Counted from the first letter of the stretch, positions 13,426 through 26,660 are shown. The stretch is DNA of 64,000 nt from Paraspadella gotoi (GCA_051294375.1 CM119264.1:25697086-25761085); one strand, 5' to 3'. Made by a program: numbers and translations. Notes: generated by a model not told the origin, from the sequence alone.

Positions 13426-14374
13426 ATAGAAGAAAAACGCAGATTACACAATATAAGGTAAAAAAAATTTTAGCAAAGTTTTTTGAATTTTTTACAACGA
13501 CTTGGTATTTGCTCGAATAAAGCATCTGACAATTTTCGGAACTCACAAGCTCTCAAGCCCGCTGTCAATGAAGGCACTCAAAGACTTGCTAATACTCATT
13601 ACAACAACGAAAGACAATGCGTTATACCATAGAAAATAGAAAACAAATCACAAAAAAGGTCAATGTAAGGCAAAGGAAGGAAAGCGAAGAAAGAAAGAAA
13701 GGAAGCGAGCCAAAGAAAGGAAAGAAAGATGGCGCAAAAATAAGCCCTTGATCAGATGTCAAGACAAAGCAAATAGTAGCATAAGGAGTAATAAGAAAAC
13801 AAAAAGAAACAAAATAGTAACAATACTGTAGCCAAGTTGCTACTGCCGCCGCCGCGCGCTTTTAGCAAAAAAAAATCGTCATATTTGAAAACCTCTCGGA
13901 AGATTTTATTTAATCTGAAAGATTTTTTTTTGCCATGGGCTGAAAAACCCCAAAAGTCCATATTGTATATTGCTTAATCTTTCATATTGATATTCGTTTA
14001 TGATTTTTATCTGGTAATGAGCGGAAAAGGTTGGCTCTTAAAAAAGTCTTTTTATTTAAAACTTACATTCTTTTTGTCTAACTTTCATGAAAATTTTTTA
14101 AAAAAAAAATTAAATAAAAAGATATTAATATTAACTCATCTTGCTGAAAGCCCTATTAAAAAATATTAACGAGAATAATATAATTAAAAATACTGCTAAT
14201 ATCCTAAAAATAAGTCTATTCAGCTATTCCAATCATAACAAACTGGGTAATCAAAACTAAAGAAAAACTGCGTTAATTAAATAATTGCCCAAAGAGCAGC
14301 GTTTTGAAATAATTATCATATTACAATGCTAACCATTTTTAATTTAAGTCTTCCTCAAGCATTTTTACATGATG
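13425..14374. repeat. Block A tail, copy 1
   Basis: AT-rich sequence repeated at 31675-32575 in the same order and orientation, and in part at about 14475-14845. It includes a short GCCGCC-rich patch near 13845 and ends at a 25-N gap. No gene seen. Confidence 0.85.
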
Positions 14375-14399
14375 NNNNNNNNNNNNNNNNNNNNNNNNN
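14375..14399. other. Assembly gap of 25 N
   Basis: Exactly 25 undetermined bases, the same size as three other gaps in the window. That suggests a placeholder length, not a measured one. Confidence 0.99.
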
Positions 14400-14474
14400 T
14401 GGCAAGTTGGAGCGGGATAAAGGAAAAGAAATGAAGGAAGGAAAAATGGCAAGAAATTGAATGAGGCCTTGAAA

Positions 14475-14845
14475 AGTATAAGTAAAAAGAGAAGGATTTT
14501 AGTCAGAAGTTTTTGTGAATTTTTTACAACGTATTTATTTGTCGAATAAAGCAGATCAAGTGTTTCGTGGACTCACAAGCGTCGTCAAGCGCTGCATGAA
14601 GGCAGCTCAAAGACTTGCTAAGTCTCATACAACAAGCGAAAGAAATGCGATCTATACATAGTAAAATAGAAAACAAATCACAAAAAAGTCAATGTAGGAA
14701 AGGAAGGAAATGGAAATGGGAAAGAAGAGAAGATGGAAAATAGAATAAGCCGTTTGATCAAATGTCTTAGATCTAGATAAAATGTGATGGGAGTTAATAT
14801 GAAACTAAGAAGAAACAAAATGTAATAAATACTGTTACAATAGCC
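14475..14845. repeat. Partial copy of block A tail
   Basis: Matches about 13450-13830 and 31690-32045 (shared words include GAATTTTTTACAACG, GAATAAAGCA and GAAAACAAATCACAAAAAA), then diverges after about 14845 into unrelated AT-rich sequence. It marks the left edge of the AT-rich domain. Confidence 0.75.
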
Positions 14846-16547
14846 TTGCAAGATTTTAGTAAATGTTTTTTACAGAATTAGCGACCTTATAGTTACGAAA
14901 ATTTTAGTCCCCCGTATATGCTACTTAATTTGGATTTTCTATCGTATGTTTGTTGTAAATAATGCGGATGCAAGTAAGTGCTGTTGCAATCTCTTGCAAA
15001 ATTTGTGCAAGAATAAAACGGTTTTCCGATTAAGAACATGAGTAAAGTATCTAAAAAATATCAGTTTCCTCATGAATCAAATTTAACCTTGTCCGGTGCA
15101 ATTTAAAGAGCGAAAAAATACTTCATTCGTACATACTTTATGATTAAAAATGCCATAAAAAAATCATCTTTTGCCGTAATGATGTGATGTTTAAAAAGAC
15201 CGAATTCGTCTGGCATTTTAAAAAGTCACTATTTTTTATTTTCCGCCTGTATAACTTTGAAGTTTAATAGATGTAAATAAGGTATAAAATACAGACTAGA
15301 ATCCTCTAGAGTAATACCTGGGGCTTGTTCTATGGCGGTAAATAGGTATTAGTTTTTAATTTGTTCAGGAGCGTATGAATTGCTTAAATCTTGAAAAAAA
15401 TTTTGAATAAAATTATATTAAGATTTGTCGTGTATACTTATCTAAGTTGAATGTGTTAGTTACAGTCTTCATTATCTGATCAAAACATTAATGCTTTTTA
15501 ATGTTCGAGACCGTTCTTCGCCAAGCTTTTTACGATCGATATTCATAGTTGAATGGTATACGTAAAAGAAATTTAAATTTTATAAAAAAAAAAAGATTAA
15601 TTCAATTATGTACTTTCAAATTAGAATCTTTTTTAAAATTAAAGATTACGAAAAGATACATGTTCTGACTTGAATAAGGCGTTTAAAAACTAAATGTTTA
15701 TAATAAAAAAATAATATAAAATTATAATAATAAAATACCAATAAAACGAATGAGTTATTAAACTTTTATTTTATTATAAAAAATATGATGATTTTAATTT
15801 AAACTTAATCTCAAATAAATATAACAGGATTATATTAGGATGATGTGCGTTTAATTAAATCTTCATATCCAGCTTTTGAATAGCAGATGAATATTTGTTT
15901 ATTATTATGAAGAAAAAAATTAAGGCTCACTCGTAATATTGATTATTTATATTGTTAATAAATTAAGAATTGTTCCGAAAAATTATTAAGTAAGTATAAT
16001 GCAGTTAACTTTTCAATACTTTGAATATGAATATATGATATTAATAGCTTTTTTTAAAATATTTTAAGAGTTTCTTAAAAGTAATTTAAATTTTAGAAAT
16101 TGATAACAAATAAACAATTTTGTTGATAAGAAAACATAATAATAGTGTTTTTTTTTTCTCTCTAAATTTCAATAACGGCATACAATAAATTGATAGTTTT
16201 TATATACAATTGTCTGACGCAAGTATTTTATAATAAAAGTGGCAATATGATTATATTGAAAAATAATTTATTTATAGGCCCAACATAGAGAACGCATGGT
16301 ATTTAATATATTAGAACATATTTGTATCTTAATTTTTAGAGAAGATAAGTCGCATTGAAATTTTACCTAATGAATAGATTCTTTTTTCTATTTTAAATTT
16401 TTACTGTATAGTTCAATTAAAGAATGAAATCTTTAAAAGAGTTAGGGAGAGGTTTCAGAATTTAAGACTTATGCTTTGTTAAGGATAATTGTAGACATGA
16501 TTAAAGTTTATAGACATTCAAATTTTAAGCCATATTGACTGTTTCAG

Positions 16548-16810
16548 GGTGACGCCGGTGCTCATTTGGAGTGAGAAGCCAATCAGCCTCGGATGACATT
16601 AGGATTTACCGGCGGTTCAATCGTCCGAGCCGTATCCTATCCCTGCGGGGAAAGAGTGGTAGGTACGGCCGGTAAGTCCGTGCCTTGGGGGCGTGCAACC
16701 CTCAATGTCCTTGGTTCCATAGCCCATGACCCGTCCATGGTATCTGCTGAGGGGTGTTACTAATAAGTTACGGATAGTCATTCTTTGCCCAGGCTAGCGC
16801 TCTTATCCAC
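16548..16810 (+). other. GC-rich island inside AT-rich DNA
   Basis: An abrupt stretch of balanced, non-repetitive sequence with G+C near half, embedded in DNA of far lower GC. It contains paired segments CGCCGGT (about 16553) and ACCGGCG (about 16608), and a small perfect hairpin TCCC-TGCG-GGGA near 16639-16650. This could be a structured RNA, an exon, or a conserved piece of a mobile element. I do not recognise it. Confidence 0.5.
16593..16763 (+). CDS. Hypothetical 56-residue reading frame
   Basis: Open from 16575, with the first ATG at 16593, and ended by two consecutive TAA codons. The product would be 56 residues of balanced composition (Gly, Val, Ala, Ser, with three Cys/Trp positions) and begins MTLGFTGGSIVRAV. 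Unlike almost every other frame in the window it is not made of simple repeat, and it coincides with the GC-rich island. I know no family for it. There is no upstream coding extension, because all three forward frames have stops between 16548 and 16600. It may be a fragment of a mobile-element protein, a small protein, or chance. Confidence 0.25.
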   Translation: MTLGFTGGSIVRAVSYPCGERVVGTAGKSVPWGRATLNVLGSIAHDPSMVSAEGCY

Positions 16811-19423
16811 AAATTATAAATATAGAAAAAAAAATGGAAGGAAAAAAAAGTTAAAACGGACTGATTTAAATAGAGTCTCACAATTAAATAAACGCAGATT
16901 TCAGTATGTTAATTGAAGGCTAGTTATAATAGAAAGAGATGTAAACTTACTAGAACCGTTCTAAGTCATATGTCAAATCAAAAACTAGGTTAAAATAATT
17001 TATTGAGTTAGGTTGGCCTCAGTATTATGTCTTACATTCAATGATAGAAAAAATGATTAAGTAAGGATTAAATTTTTGTTATTTCTGGTAAGTGAATGTC
17101 TCGTACAATTTAATTAATTCTTTTTATCGTAAAAGGACCTTTGCAGAGTTCGATTAATTATATTATTTGGCTGTGTTCTAGTTAAATCATGTCGGTTTTG
17201 TAACTTTTTTCCTTCGCTTTTTTTTTTAGATTGATATTTCGCAGAAAGCAAAAGTGTTTTTGAATATGTGTTACATGAATGTATTTATATTTATTTAAAA
17301 TGACGGACATGTTAATGATGTGATTGAAGGCTTTGGTAAGTCAAACTAGGCCGAAACAGTGTCCATCTCTTAAATAAAATAATATCGTTTATAGTGAGCG
17401 AATTTTTCCAAAAGAGTACTTGCTGTGCTTTAATATTAATCAGTAAATACAATTTGAAAAGAAAGGATTTTATTGCATCGATGGTAGTGTTGTAGTTGAT
17501 TCATAGCTTTTATTTGTTGAGCTGGATTGGAATTTTCATTATTCGAATAGCTTCTTTTCGATTTTTTTAGGCAACTTTGAATGTAGTAGGGGCAGCAAAA
17601 TTCCGTAGACAGAGCAGGATGTGTTTGGGTAAATACATTATTAGGAAGTTTTTATAAAAATTTATTTTCAGTATGTGATAGGATATTATGGCTGTTACAG
17701 GATGTGGATATGTCGTAATAAAGTTTATCATGTAACGATTGATCTCAAGCATGAAGCGTTTAATTTGAAACCTTCATAACTTTTTACAATTTTTTTACTT
17801 GAATCGTATAATGTAAAAATTTAAATAGGAAAAAAAGATACTGTATTTCATATTTAGGTATTTTCATAAATGGGATTAGTTTTCTTAATGAAATTGTAAG
17901 GATACAAATATGTCGTAATGTATATAATACATAATGCAGTCTACTTGGTTTAGGCTATAAAATAATTATTTTTATATTACATAATAATTTATAGTAAAAT
18001 ATTTTAAAAAATGAAAAAATATATTTTTTAAATACTATTAATATATATTTTATTTCAAGTATTAAGAATGTTAATTGCGATTAATACTGTTATATATTTG
18101 GAACTATTTATTTAATAACAGAGTTATTATATTGAAATGATATTGAGTGTGAGCGTAGCGTTGTGATTACTTTAATGTATAGTCCTTTGGTTAAGATTTT
18201 TTTTTCGATAAAAATATATAACATAATATGTGATTGCTATTAAAAAAGCTGGATATGATGACGTTGAATTGAGATAGCAGCATTCAAGACTAAGTAATTA
18301 TACCTGTTATTTTATTTGAGTATTAAGTTTTAATAAAACATCATATATTTTATGTGTATAAGTAAAATAAGTTGATAATCTGTTTTATTTTATTGTTTTG
18401 ATAATTGTTATATTAGGTTTTTGTAGTTTTAAGAACATTTTGTTTAACAGCTGTCTTATAAGTAGTGAGGAACTGATTTGTATGTAGTCGTTTATTTTGT
18501 AAAAATAACGAATGTTCTATTTGTGAAAAGAGTTACTATTAAATTTGATTTATCTTTTTTTTAAAATAAAGAAATTTAAACTTTTTACGGGTATAACTTG
18601 CAGGATGATAGAAAACCTATCGTAAAAAGTTTTGGCGGCGAGAGGTCTCATAATTGAAAGCTTTATGTTTTATAGATATATGAATAGTATAATGATAACG
18701 ATTTCTATACTTGTCACAGACACAGACAAAATATAAGTAGATATAAAATCATTTTTTCAATAATTTTTCGTAATTAGATTTTAACGAATTGCATAGCTTC
18801 CTGAACATAATTAAAAAACTAATAACTCTATTTATGTCACAATAGAAAGCACTCAATGCGGGTGTTGAGCTCTTAGAGGAGTTTAGGTCTTGTTTGTAGA
18901 CCTTATTGACAAATTATTTTCAAAGTTATAAAGGGAAAATAAAAAAAAGTGTGACTTAAAAGAATGTCGGGATGTAATTCGGTGTTTAAAACAGTCAATT
19001 AATTGGAAAAGTATGTATTTTGGAATTTTAAAATAAAGTAGTGTGAAAATGACAAGGTATTGTTCTAGCTGTCCTCTTAAATTATGGCTGGTTTTAATAA
19101 TTTGTATGTGTCGGGATATCAACTGGAATTAAATTTTTTTTTTTATAAAAAAGGAGTTTAAAATCTTTTAAATGTCCCATTTGTTTAATGAGGGAAAAAA
19201 AAAGGAAAAAACTCGGAGTAATTTTTGTGCAACACTATGTATCTGAAAGAGAGGTTGCAGAGCACTTAATTGATCGATATCCTTATAAAAAATCAGACTG
19301 ATGAGTGAAAAAAATATTAGTTAGCATATAGGGGATAATTTTGTTACTTATATGTGACTATAAATTCTGTTAAAAAACACTTTATAAAACTGTGTAGATG
19401 GTTCCGTAATAATTTGTACCATT

Positions 19424-19480
19424 GGTGTGGCTGGCCGCTGCTGGACCCCGCAACTATCACACACTAGGAAGATAATCGTC
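19424..19480. other. Small GC-rich patch
   Basis: About 55 bases of GC-rich sequence (GGCTGGCCGCTGCTGGACC and following) isolated in the AT-rich domain. It resembles the larger island at 16548 in contrast but not in sequence. No function assigned. Confidence 0.4.
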
Positions 19481-20769
19481 AATATATATTGATAAAACGC
19501 TTGCGAAGTTTTGTCTAATACTGTATAAGAGAGATTTTTTGCTCGCCTTTGGCAGCGATCGTTAGTTACGATAATACAAAACCAATAGTAGCCATTTACT
19601 CATAAGTTTTCTAAGTGATCTCTTGTATAAATTGATAAGGTTTAATTTAATTTTTAAAATTAAAGTATTCAGAGTTTATAATGTGGAGCAACCTACTTGG
19701 TGTATCAGAAAACGAGTAAAGGAGTATGCACCTTAATAAATAAGAGTACTATGTGTATATATTTGTAAAATTCTCATTCTATTTAATCTTTTGTCTAACT
19801 TCTCGAAATATGAGAAAATCACAGTCTAAATAAAAACGGGATAGATAGTACATATATTAAAGTATGCTTTGATTTATTGTCTCTTATATCAATATTAGAT
19901 ATAAATTAATAAATTATAAATGTTAATATAAATTATATAACGTCTTTTATTCAGCCTATTAAATCAACAGAAAGGTTATATTTCAAGAACTAGAAAGAAT
20001 TCTGTAAATTATAATTATTAATTAATATGTCCAAATGTATGAGTTGCACAGGAGATGTTGAAACAATAATTATCATTATTAAAATGCTCTATATCCTATG
20101 TTTAGATGCTTCTTCAGTCGTTCTCTCGACAGCTTTGTTTATTGTAGTTACCTATTATTTAAAATCAACTCTAATGCATAAATCTTATCATGATTTCGAG
20201 TCTCTCAAGTATCAGATTATAGTTATAAGTTCATATATTGTATGATTATCGTACAAGATTGAAATAGTTAATGATTTGATAACTAGTTTATTTGACTCTC
20301 AGCTGAAGAGGAATTAAATCGGAAGACATGCGTAAAGAGCGGAACTTCAGGATAAAATATAGAGACAAGTGGCTTGAGTTCACATGAAAAAAAAAAGGGA
20401 ATTGATATAAAATATCTACGTTAATGTTTTTTTATTTTTAAACTAGCTTAGTTTTATCCTCACACTCACACCACCACACACCCTCAGATGTAAGTAAAAG
20501 AAAAGGAGGAGAGAAAAATTTCCGCACCGCGAAGATGCGAGATGGGAAAGATTCTTATTCAGCCATTCGTTTTCTTCATTCACGATTCGAACATTTTGTA
20601 TTCATAGCGAAGAAAATGCGAAGATGAATATTCTATACTCTCGAACGAAGGAGCGAAGTTTTGGGTTGAATTCGCTGGACGATCAAGACGGGAAAGACCT
20701 TCAAACATACCTAATTCCCTTTTGGTATCCCAGTTGCCCATCCAAATGTGCTTGCCTCCTTTCAGTTGA

Positions 20770-20775
20770 TAGAGA

Positions 20776-20812
<37 letters not shown>

Positions 20813-21070
20813 GAGAGAGAGAAGAAGAGGATGCAGAGAGGAGGATGAGAGATAGACAAGAGAGAGTAGAGGGTAAACGTCTCTCAGCATCTTTTAGGTC
20901 AAAGATTCCTCATCATACACTGGCGTCGACCGCCATATGATGACGGGTAATTCTTTCTGGGGCTGCTCTCAAGGGGTCGTGCTGCTCTCTCTTCTCTCTC
21001 TCTCTCTCTCTCTCTCTCGTCTGCTTCTCTGCCTCTCATCTCTCTGCCTCTGCTCTCTCTTTCTCTCGTC
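20770..21070. repeat. Convergent (GA)n and (CT)n pair
   Basis: A GA run at about 20770-20825 is followed about 160 bases later by a CT run at 20985-21070, so the two are inverted copies of each other on one strand. The same arrangement is seen at 33065-33362. Confidence 0.85.
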
Positions 21071-22744
21071 GCTCTTCACTCTGCTCTGTATCTCTAATAG
21101 CTTTCGAGCAGCGGACTTTCGCCGAATTCTTCTCTAACAGATTTCGAGAATTTTAAAGACCCAAATTTTTGCGGCGAAGCCCATAAACTGTTCAGAGCGA
21201 TAGTAGACGAGGCGATTTGAATGGAACTTTGTGTTTTCTTTGGTGAATCTTTCTACGGCAGTGAGGATCTCGGCGGAACCAGTCCGGAACGGGACGGATG
21301 GATTTTGAAGAAAAAAATTTCTGTAAGAACGTTTATATCTTTAAAATAAAGTGCTACAGAATAGATCGATCTTTTAGATCTTAAAACTTAAAATTTTATA
21401 AAAGATACTCTAGTATAGTTTGAGGAGTAACAATGAATTTTTACCTGGTGATATGTATATTCCTTTTTCGTTTCGAGTCAGTATGATGCGCAAGTTTATA
21501 CATTAGGTGAATCGTGTCTTTACGGTTTTCGTTACTGTATTTTCTGTTTGCGGACGAATTCGGGGGTCACCAGCGAAAAAAACCGCTCGGGTGTCCTTAT
21601 CCTGGGAATAAAGATCCTTCGCTCTTTGATAAAAAAAAAAGTCTTTAACGCGTCGCGCCTGACCCCCTTGATATTCCAAACCGGTCTTGGCCACCGCCAC
21701 TGTCTTTTGGATTTTTTTCCCCCGAGTACTGGATCGCCTCTTGTTGGCTGCTCGGAGGGGTGTCCCCACTTCCCGAACACCCTTTTCACCACACCACCAA
21801 TCCCAAACCCCCTTTTTTCTCCACGCTGTCTCCCAGCTCACGCTTCTCTCAACATCGCTCCTCAGAATCAGCCCTCCCTAGAAGTCCCAGCTTTCTCGGG
21901 CGGAATTTGACCTTGTGACCCGCGCGCGTGATTCCGGGGTCGGAGATTCGAAAACTCGCGAAGACCGTGGTGTTCCCCTTCGGTCGGCGAAAGACTTAAC
22001 CCGATGTTGTTCTTTGGAACGTCGGACGATTATTTTTGAGTTCGAATTTGCGGTGGAGGAAGAGGGGGGGAATGATGGGATGTAGGAGGAGGAGGATGAT
22101 GGAGAGGCGTCGCCCAGGATCGGTCGCTTCGGGAGTTGAAGGATCGTGATCTGGACTTAGGATTCTAAGACTTTAGGTCGTGTAGTGTTTAGGTTATCAA
22201 TGAAACTTTACAATGTTAATAGATTGCGCTCTCATCTCTAGGATGTCTGGCTTCAAGTAATCGGTGTTCCCTTGAGTGATATTAATAATTAGTAGAAGTC
22301 GTCACTCTATTCTGCAGTTGACGTCAGCACAATTTTCTCGAGTGTTGCAAATAAGAAGGATATTAAAAGGTCTATCGATGTTTGAGAGGGCAATTTGATC
22401 ATCTGTAACTTTCGAATAATAACACAATGATAGTGATCGCTAAAACCATTTATCATCTCGGCTGTGTTGTGGATTCACATGTTGCCCCAAGTGATATGTT
22501 AGACTGACTCGGAAACGTTGTGGAGCGAAGGGAAAAAAAATCCTTTTGTTGGAGCCAAAGATATAAATGGTCGGTCTCCCTATTACGGTTCTTAGGGACA
22601 GCATCATGCTTTCTGTATCGCGACTTTATGGGGTCGAATGGGGGAGATTCTCTCTCACGATAGTTTTTGCGATCCGGAGATGTGTTGTCAGTCGGTGTCT
22701 CCGCTGTTATGGTCTGGGTCGGTCTGACTTACATCATATTTCTT

Positions 22745-22965
22745 GTGGAGATCTCTCGGTCTCTCGTCTCTCTCTTCTGCTCTCTCTCTCTCTCTGCTCT
22801 GTTCGTCTCCTCTCTCTCTCTCTCTCTCGTCATCTCTCTCTGCTCTGTTTCGTCCTGTCTCGCTCTCTCTGCTTCTTCTCTTCTCTCCTCGCTCTTCTTC
22901 TCTGCTCTCTCTCTCTTCTCTTCGTCTCTCTCTCTCTCGTCTTCTCTCTCTCTGCGTCTACCATC
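22745..22965. repeat. Interrupted (CT)n tract
   Basis: CT runs broken by TGCTCT and TCGTC units over about 220 bases. In the second copy of block B this position is where the 391-N gap begins (34869). Confidence 0.9.
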
Positions 22966-24550
22966 CAGCCCCTCTCTCCGTATAACTACCTTCGTGTCTC
23001 ACTGCCCCTGCCCCCCACGACCTGGCCATGATGAAGGCTTGAGGAAGGTAGATCGGCCTTAAGGTCAAAATGCCGCCGGTCTTTCTCTCTGCGGGGGGGG
23101 GTGGATGGGAGAAATAAATGTACTATGATAAGAGGGTGATGAAAAAAATCGTTTAGGTTGATGGATGAATTCGGGGAAAAGACGGTGAGGAGTTTAATAA
23201 GGTGAGGCGAATTTAAAAGATATGATAAGGGTGCTGAAAATGGAAGAGAAAGATGGTAGAGATGGATAAGAAGATGGGAGAGAGTAGGATAGATAGAAGC
23301 GGAAAGGAAATGATAAGAAAGAGAAGAGAAGGAAATAAGGAAAGGAGATGTAGGAAAGAAATGAAAGGAAGATAGGTAAAGAAAGAACGAAAAAAAACGA
23401 AAGAGAAGAAAGATGAAAAGGACGAAAGAAAAGAATAGAAAGAGGAAGAAAGAAAGAAAGAAAGAGGAAAGAAAGAAAGAGAAGATAAGAAAGAGGAGAG
23501 GAGCAAATAAAGAGATAAGAAAAGGAAAATTGTAAGAATTAAGAAAAAGAGGGGAATTTCAATCATGATTCAAAAGCGAATATTCAAATTAGATTAGTTC
23601 ATGAAAGGAAACAATTAATACTAAGCATATTTGAGAATGAGTGATGTGAATAATGGCGATGAGAACAGATTGTTAAGTTGAATTTGTTCAAGAAAAGAAA
23701 AAATTCGTATGAATGGTCGTTTTTGTATAGTTTAAAAAAATGCGAGGAGGGAAGTCGAAGTTGTTACAGCTATTTTCTCTCCACTGCAATTGAAAACAGG
23801 GCTGCGAAAATAATAAACAGTTTAGGGATCAATTTATTCTCTAATAAAATAGAGGCTTATCAACTCTCTTTTACAGAACTGAAATATTGTATTTCCATAA
23901 CGTTCGGTTTTAGCGTAACGGGTGAAAGTGAAACATTTAGTTGCGATCATTGCTATTAAAAACTATTTAAACTATTTTTAAATAATTTAAAAAGTTCTAA
24001 TAAGTATTGCTTTGAAGTCTTAAAACGCTCCCTGCTCCTTCGTTTTTTTCCCGCTAAATAATCGGGTTTTCTCTCAAGACTGAACGAAACTTCGAGTTCA
24101 TGCAAAAAGACGAAGGAGAAGCGGTACAAATTTTCAAGATGATGGAGTTTTGGATGGGCAAAGAACGGAATTGCATATCCGTGATTTACCAGATTCGAGA
24201 TTGAGGCCAATCGTTGCGTCGTTACAGGGTCGTCGTCGCGCATGCGTCGTTCGTCGGTCTGTTCACAATTTCTCCAGTTACGACTTCCGCTTGGTGGTGA
24301 ACCAAGATGTGTTGGGTGTGTAGCGTTGAAATAGATTGAGTGGGGGGGAAGGAGCTGTTGGAACCTTTAGTGCATGAGGATGTCGCTTGAGTAGGGTATT
24401 GTCAATAAAGCGTAGCAAAGAATATTAAAATCAAGTAGATTGCAGAAATTGTCGAGGCTTGGGTGGTATGCCTGGTGAATACATTGAGTAGTATAAAATA
24501 AGAATATGTTATTTTTAATCTCAAGATTTCGCATACGCCCATATTGATAC

Positions 24551-24907
24551 ATGAGTAAGTTTACCATAGAAAATGTGTAAAAATTTTAAGATAGGAATTT
24601 TCTTATTTTGGAATTGCCTCACTGAAAAAGTTGATAAAAGAGAAGATATGAACGGTCTTTTCAAAAGATGATTTCATTAAGTGGGTCAAAATGCCTAATA
24701 AAGACTGTTTATTTGTAAGCCTAGTATAGTTGTATATTTTTAGTATGAAAAAATTATAGTTTGTTGTTTAATTGGTTTTACTAACTTAATGATAAGTAAT
24801 TTTTTGATAGACTTATATTTATCTTTGATAAATTTTATGAGGATTCGATATCTGTTTAAAAATTAAAAAAATTTTTAAAATTGTTTGACATTCTTATTAT
24901 GAGTACT
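24551..24907. mobile_element. Foldback (MITE-like) element, noisy copy
   Basis: The block B copy 1 version of the inverted-repeat element described at 36560-36912. The left end reads GAGTAAGTTTACCATAGAAA and the right end includes GAGTACTAG, with internal words TTTCATTAAGTGGGTCAAA and AACTTAATGATAAG still recognisable. Sequence noise has spoiled the exact pairing. Confidence 0.5.
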
Positions 24908-26389
24908 AGTGGGGCGTATGTGAATGATGATGAAATTTATAAAAAAAATGGTGTGTTCAGGAATCAGTTGTTCGTAGTACAAAACGTTGTCAGTGAATTT
25001 TGATCGTGCAATCTTTCACTACGCGCTTAGTAGGTCGAATGAGTGTTTTAGAGATATTCAGCTAGATTTAAGAAGTCAAGTGAAGTATTGTGTTAAATGT
25101 TTACGTCGGCAAAAATGATTGAAGCAAATTCATAGAGTATTGCAAGAATCGCAGGGTATTTAGAACTTGGTGAGGAATTCTGATTTTAAACAAGAAAGTT
25201 GGTGACGACAAAAATGTGACGACGATGAAATAAAGCATTCACCGTGTAGGGCAGCTCGGTTAAAATGTGACTTACACAACAGAAAGTTTGTTTGGACCGC
25301 GGACGTGATCAGCTCGTTCACAGGGGTAAAGGAATGGGAGAGTTCCAGGTGTTAAAAATACAGAATAAAATGGTAGAATGAGAAGCGTGTGTGATGAAAG
25401 AAAGCGATTCACGAGTCTCGGTGAGGAGAAAGCGAAGTTAGTATGTAAAGAAACAAGAAGAGAGTCGAGAAAATATGAAAATAAAAGGACTAAAGAGAGA
25501 GAGAGTAAGTGTGTGAATTGCTGTGAAAGGAGAAAGAAGTCGCTGAAATGGTAGAGGGAGAGAATTAGAAAGGGAAATAGTAAATGGAAAAAATAATGGA
25601 ATGGAAAAGGAAAATGAAATATGCTGGAAAGGTAATGCGAAAGAAAATGGAAAGGAAGGAAAGGGAAAGGAGAATGAAAAGGAAAGGAAGGAAAGTGAAA
25701 AGAAAGTGATGAATGGAAAGGGAGATGGATAGAAGGAGGAAATGGGAAGAGGAAAGGGGATAAGGGAAGTGAAAAGAAATGAAAGGAGTTGAGAGGAAAG
25801 GAAAGGAAAGAAAGGAAAGGAAAGGAAAGGATAAGAAAGGAAAGGAAATGAAATGAAATGAATGAAATGAAATGAAGATGAAATTGAATGAGAATGAGTA
25901 ATGAAATGCAAATGAGAATTTGAAATGAGAATGGAAATGAGTATGAAGGAATAGAAAAGAGTAAAAGTAAAAGAATAATAAAAGAAAGAAATGTTACCAA
26001 AAGAAAGCCGAACAGGAGAGAAGGAAAAGGATGAATAAACCGACAGTAAAAAAATATAGATAAATAATAAAGAACTCAGTATTGGTGTTCTTTTTTTTTG
26101 TTCTGTTCGAGCGAAGTTCTGAGGGATGATTAATCGATTGTGCCGTGTCAGTCTCTCTCGATTGAGTGTGGTTTGTGTGGCGTGTCCGGGAGAGCGAGGT
26201 TACGCTGTTAGGTGGAGTGGAGGAAAGAGATGAAAAAAGAGTTGAGAGTAAGGGTAGGATTGGTAGAAGGAGAAGGGAGGAAATGAAAGTGAGGAATTGA
26301 TAGGAAATGGGATTAAAGAATGAAAGAAATGAGAGGGAAGAGGAAGGAGAATACAAAAAGAGAGGGGAGAAGGAATTTAGGAGTATCAC

Positions 26390-26660
26390 AAGATGCTCAT
26401 GTAGCCGCGGTTGCCTTTCGGGGGCGAGGTTCGTGTTGCTGCCCGGGCGGCTAGGTCGCGGTTAATAAAAGCCATTGTGGGTCCGCGTTCCTAGCCGTGT
26501 GGGTCTTTGTGCGTTGGGGTGTTTTAAAGGGATTGTCGCGGTTCGTTGGTTCGGGGGAGGTTCGCTGTTTTGCGTTTCGACCAGGGAGGTCGCGTTTGGT
26601 TCGAAGACGCGTTGGCTGCGCTATCCGATTCGGCCGAAAGAAAAGTGGGGGCTCGCTTAA
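26390..26660. repeat. GC-rich 20-bp minisatellite, noisy copy
   Basis: Contains recurring GGTCGCG/GTTCGTT words and ends in GGTTCGAAGACGCG, matching 38089-38255 with many extra bases. See the cleaner copy for unit structure. Confidence 0.55.

Larger units (their letters stand above)
14846..20490. other. AT-rich domain without microsatellites
   Basis: About 5.6 kb that is strongly AT-rich and has none of the GA or ACG tracts found elsewhere. All frames are broken by frequent stops. The few frames of 60-80 codons (for example minus 17567-17752, minus 18883-19122, plus 20027-20245) have no recognisable motif. In the second pass through this region (32575-32640) the block A tail is followed directly by the linker of block B, so this domain behaves as an insertion of about 6 kb. 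It could be a misjoined contig or a decayed mobile element. Confidence 0.6.

Noticed and set aside
16605-16635. tRNA promoter-like word GGTTCAATCG
   Set aside because: It resembles a B box, but no acceptor, D or anticodon stem can be built around it.
16548-16671. Coding exon ending at a GTAAGT donor
   Set aside because: All three forward frames contain stops between 16548 and 16600, so a fully coding exon from that acceptor is not possible. A non-coding or later-starting exon remains open.
14846-20490. Inserted mitochondrial DNA, suggested by AT-richness
   Set aside because: I saw no recognisable mitochondrial rRNA or protein-gene words, and stops are dense in every frame. A search with the invertebrate mitochondrial code would settle it.
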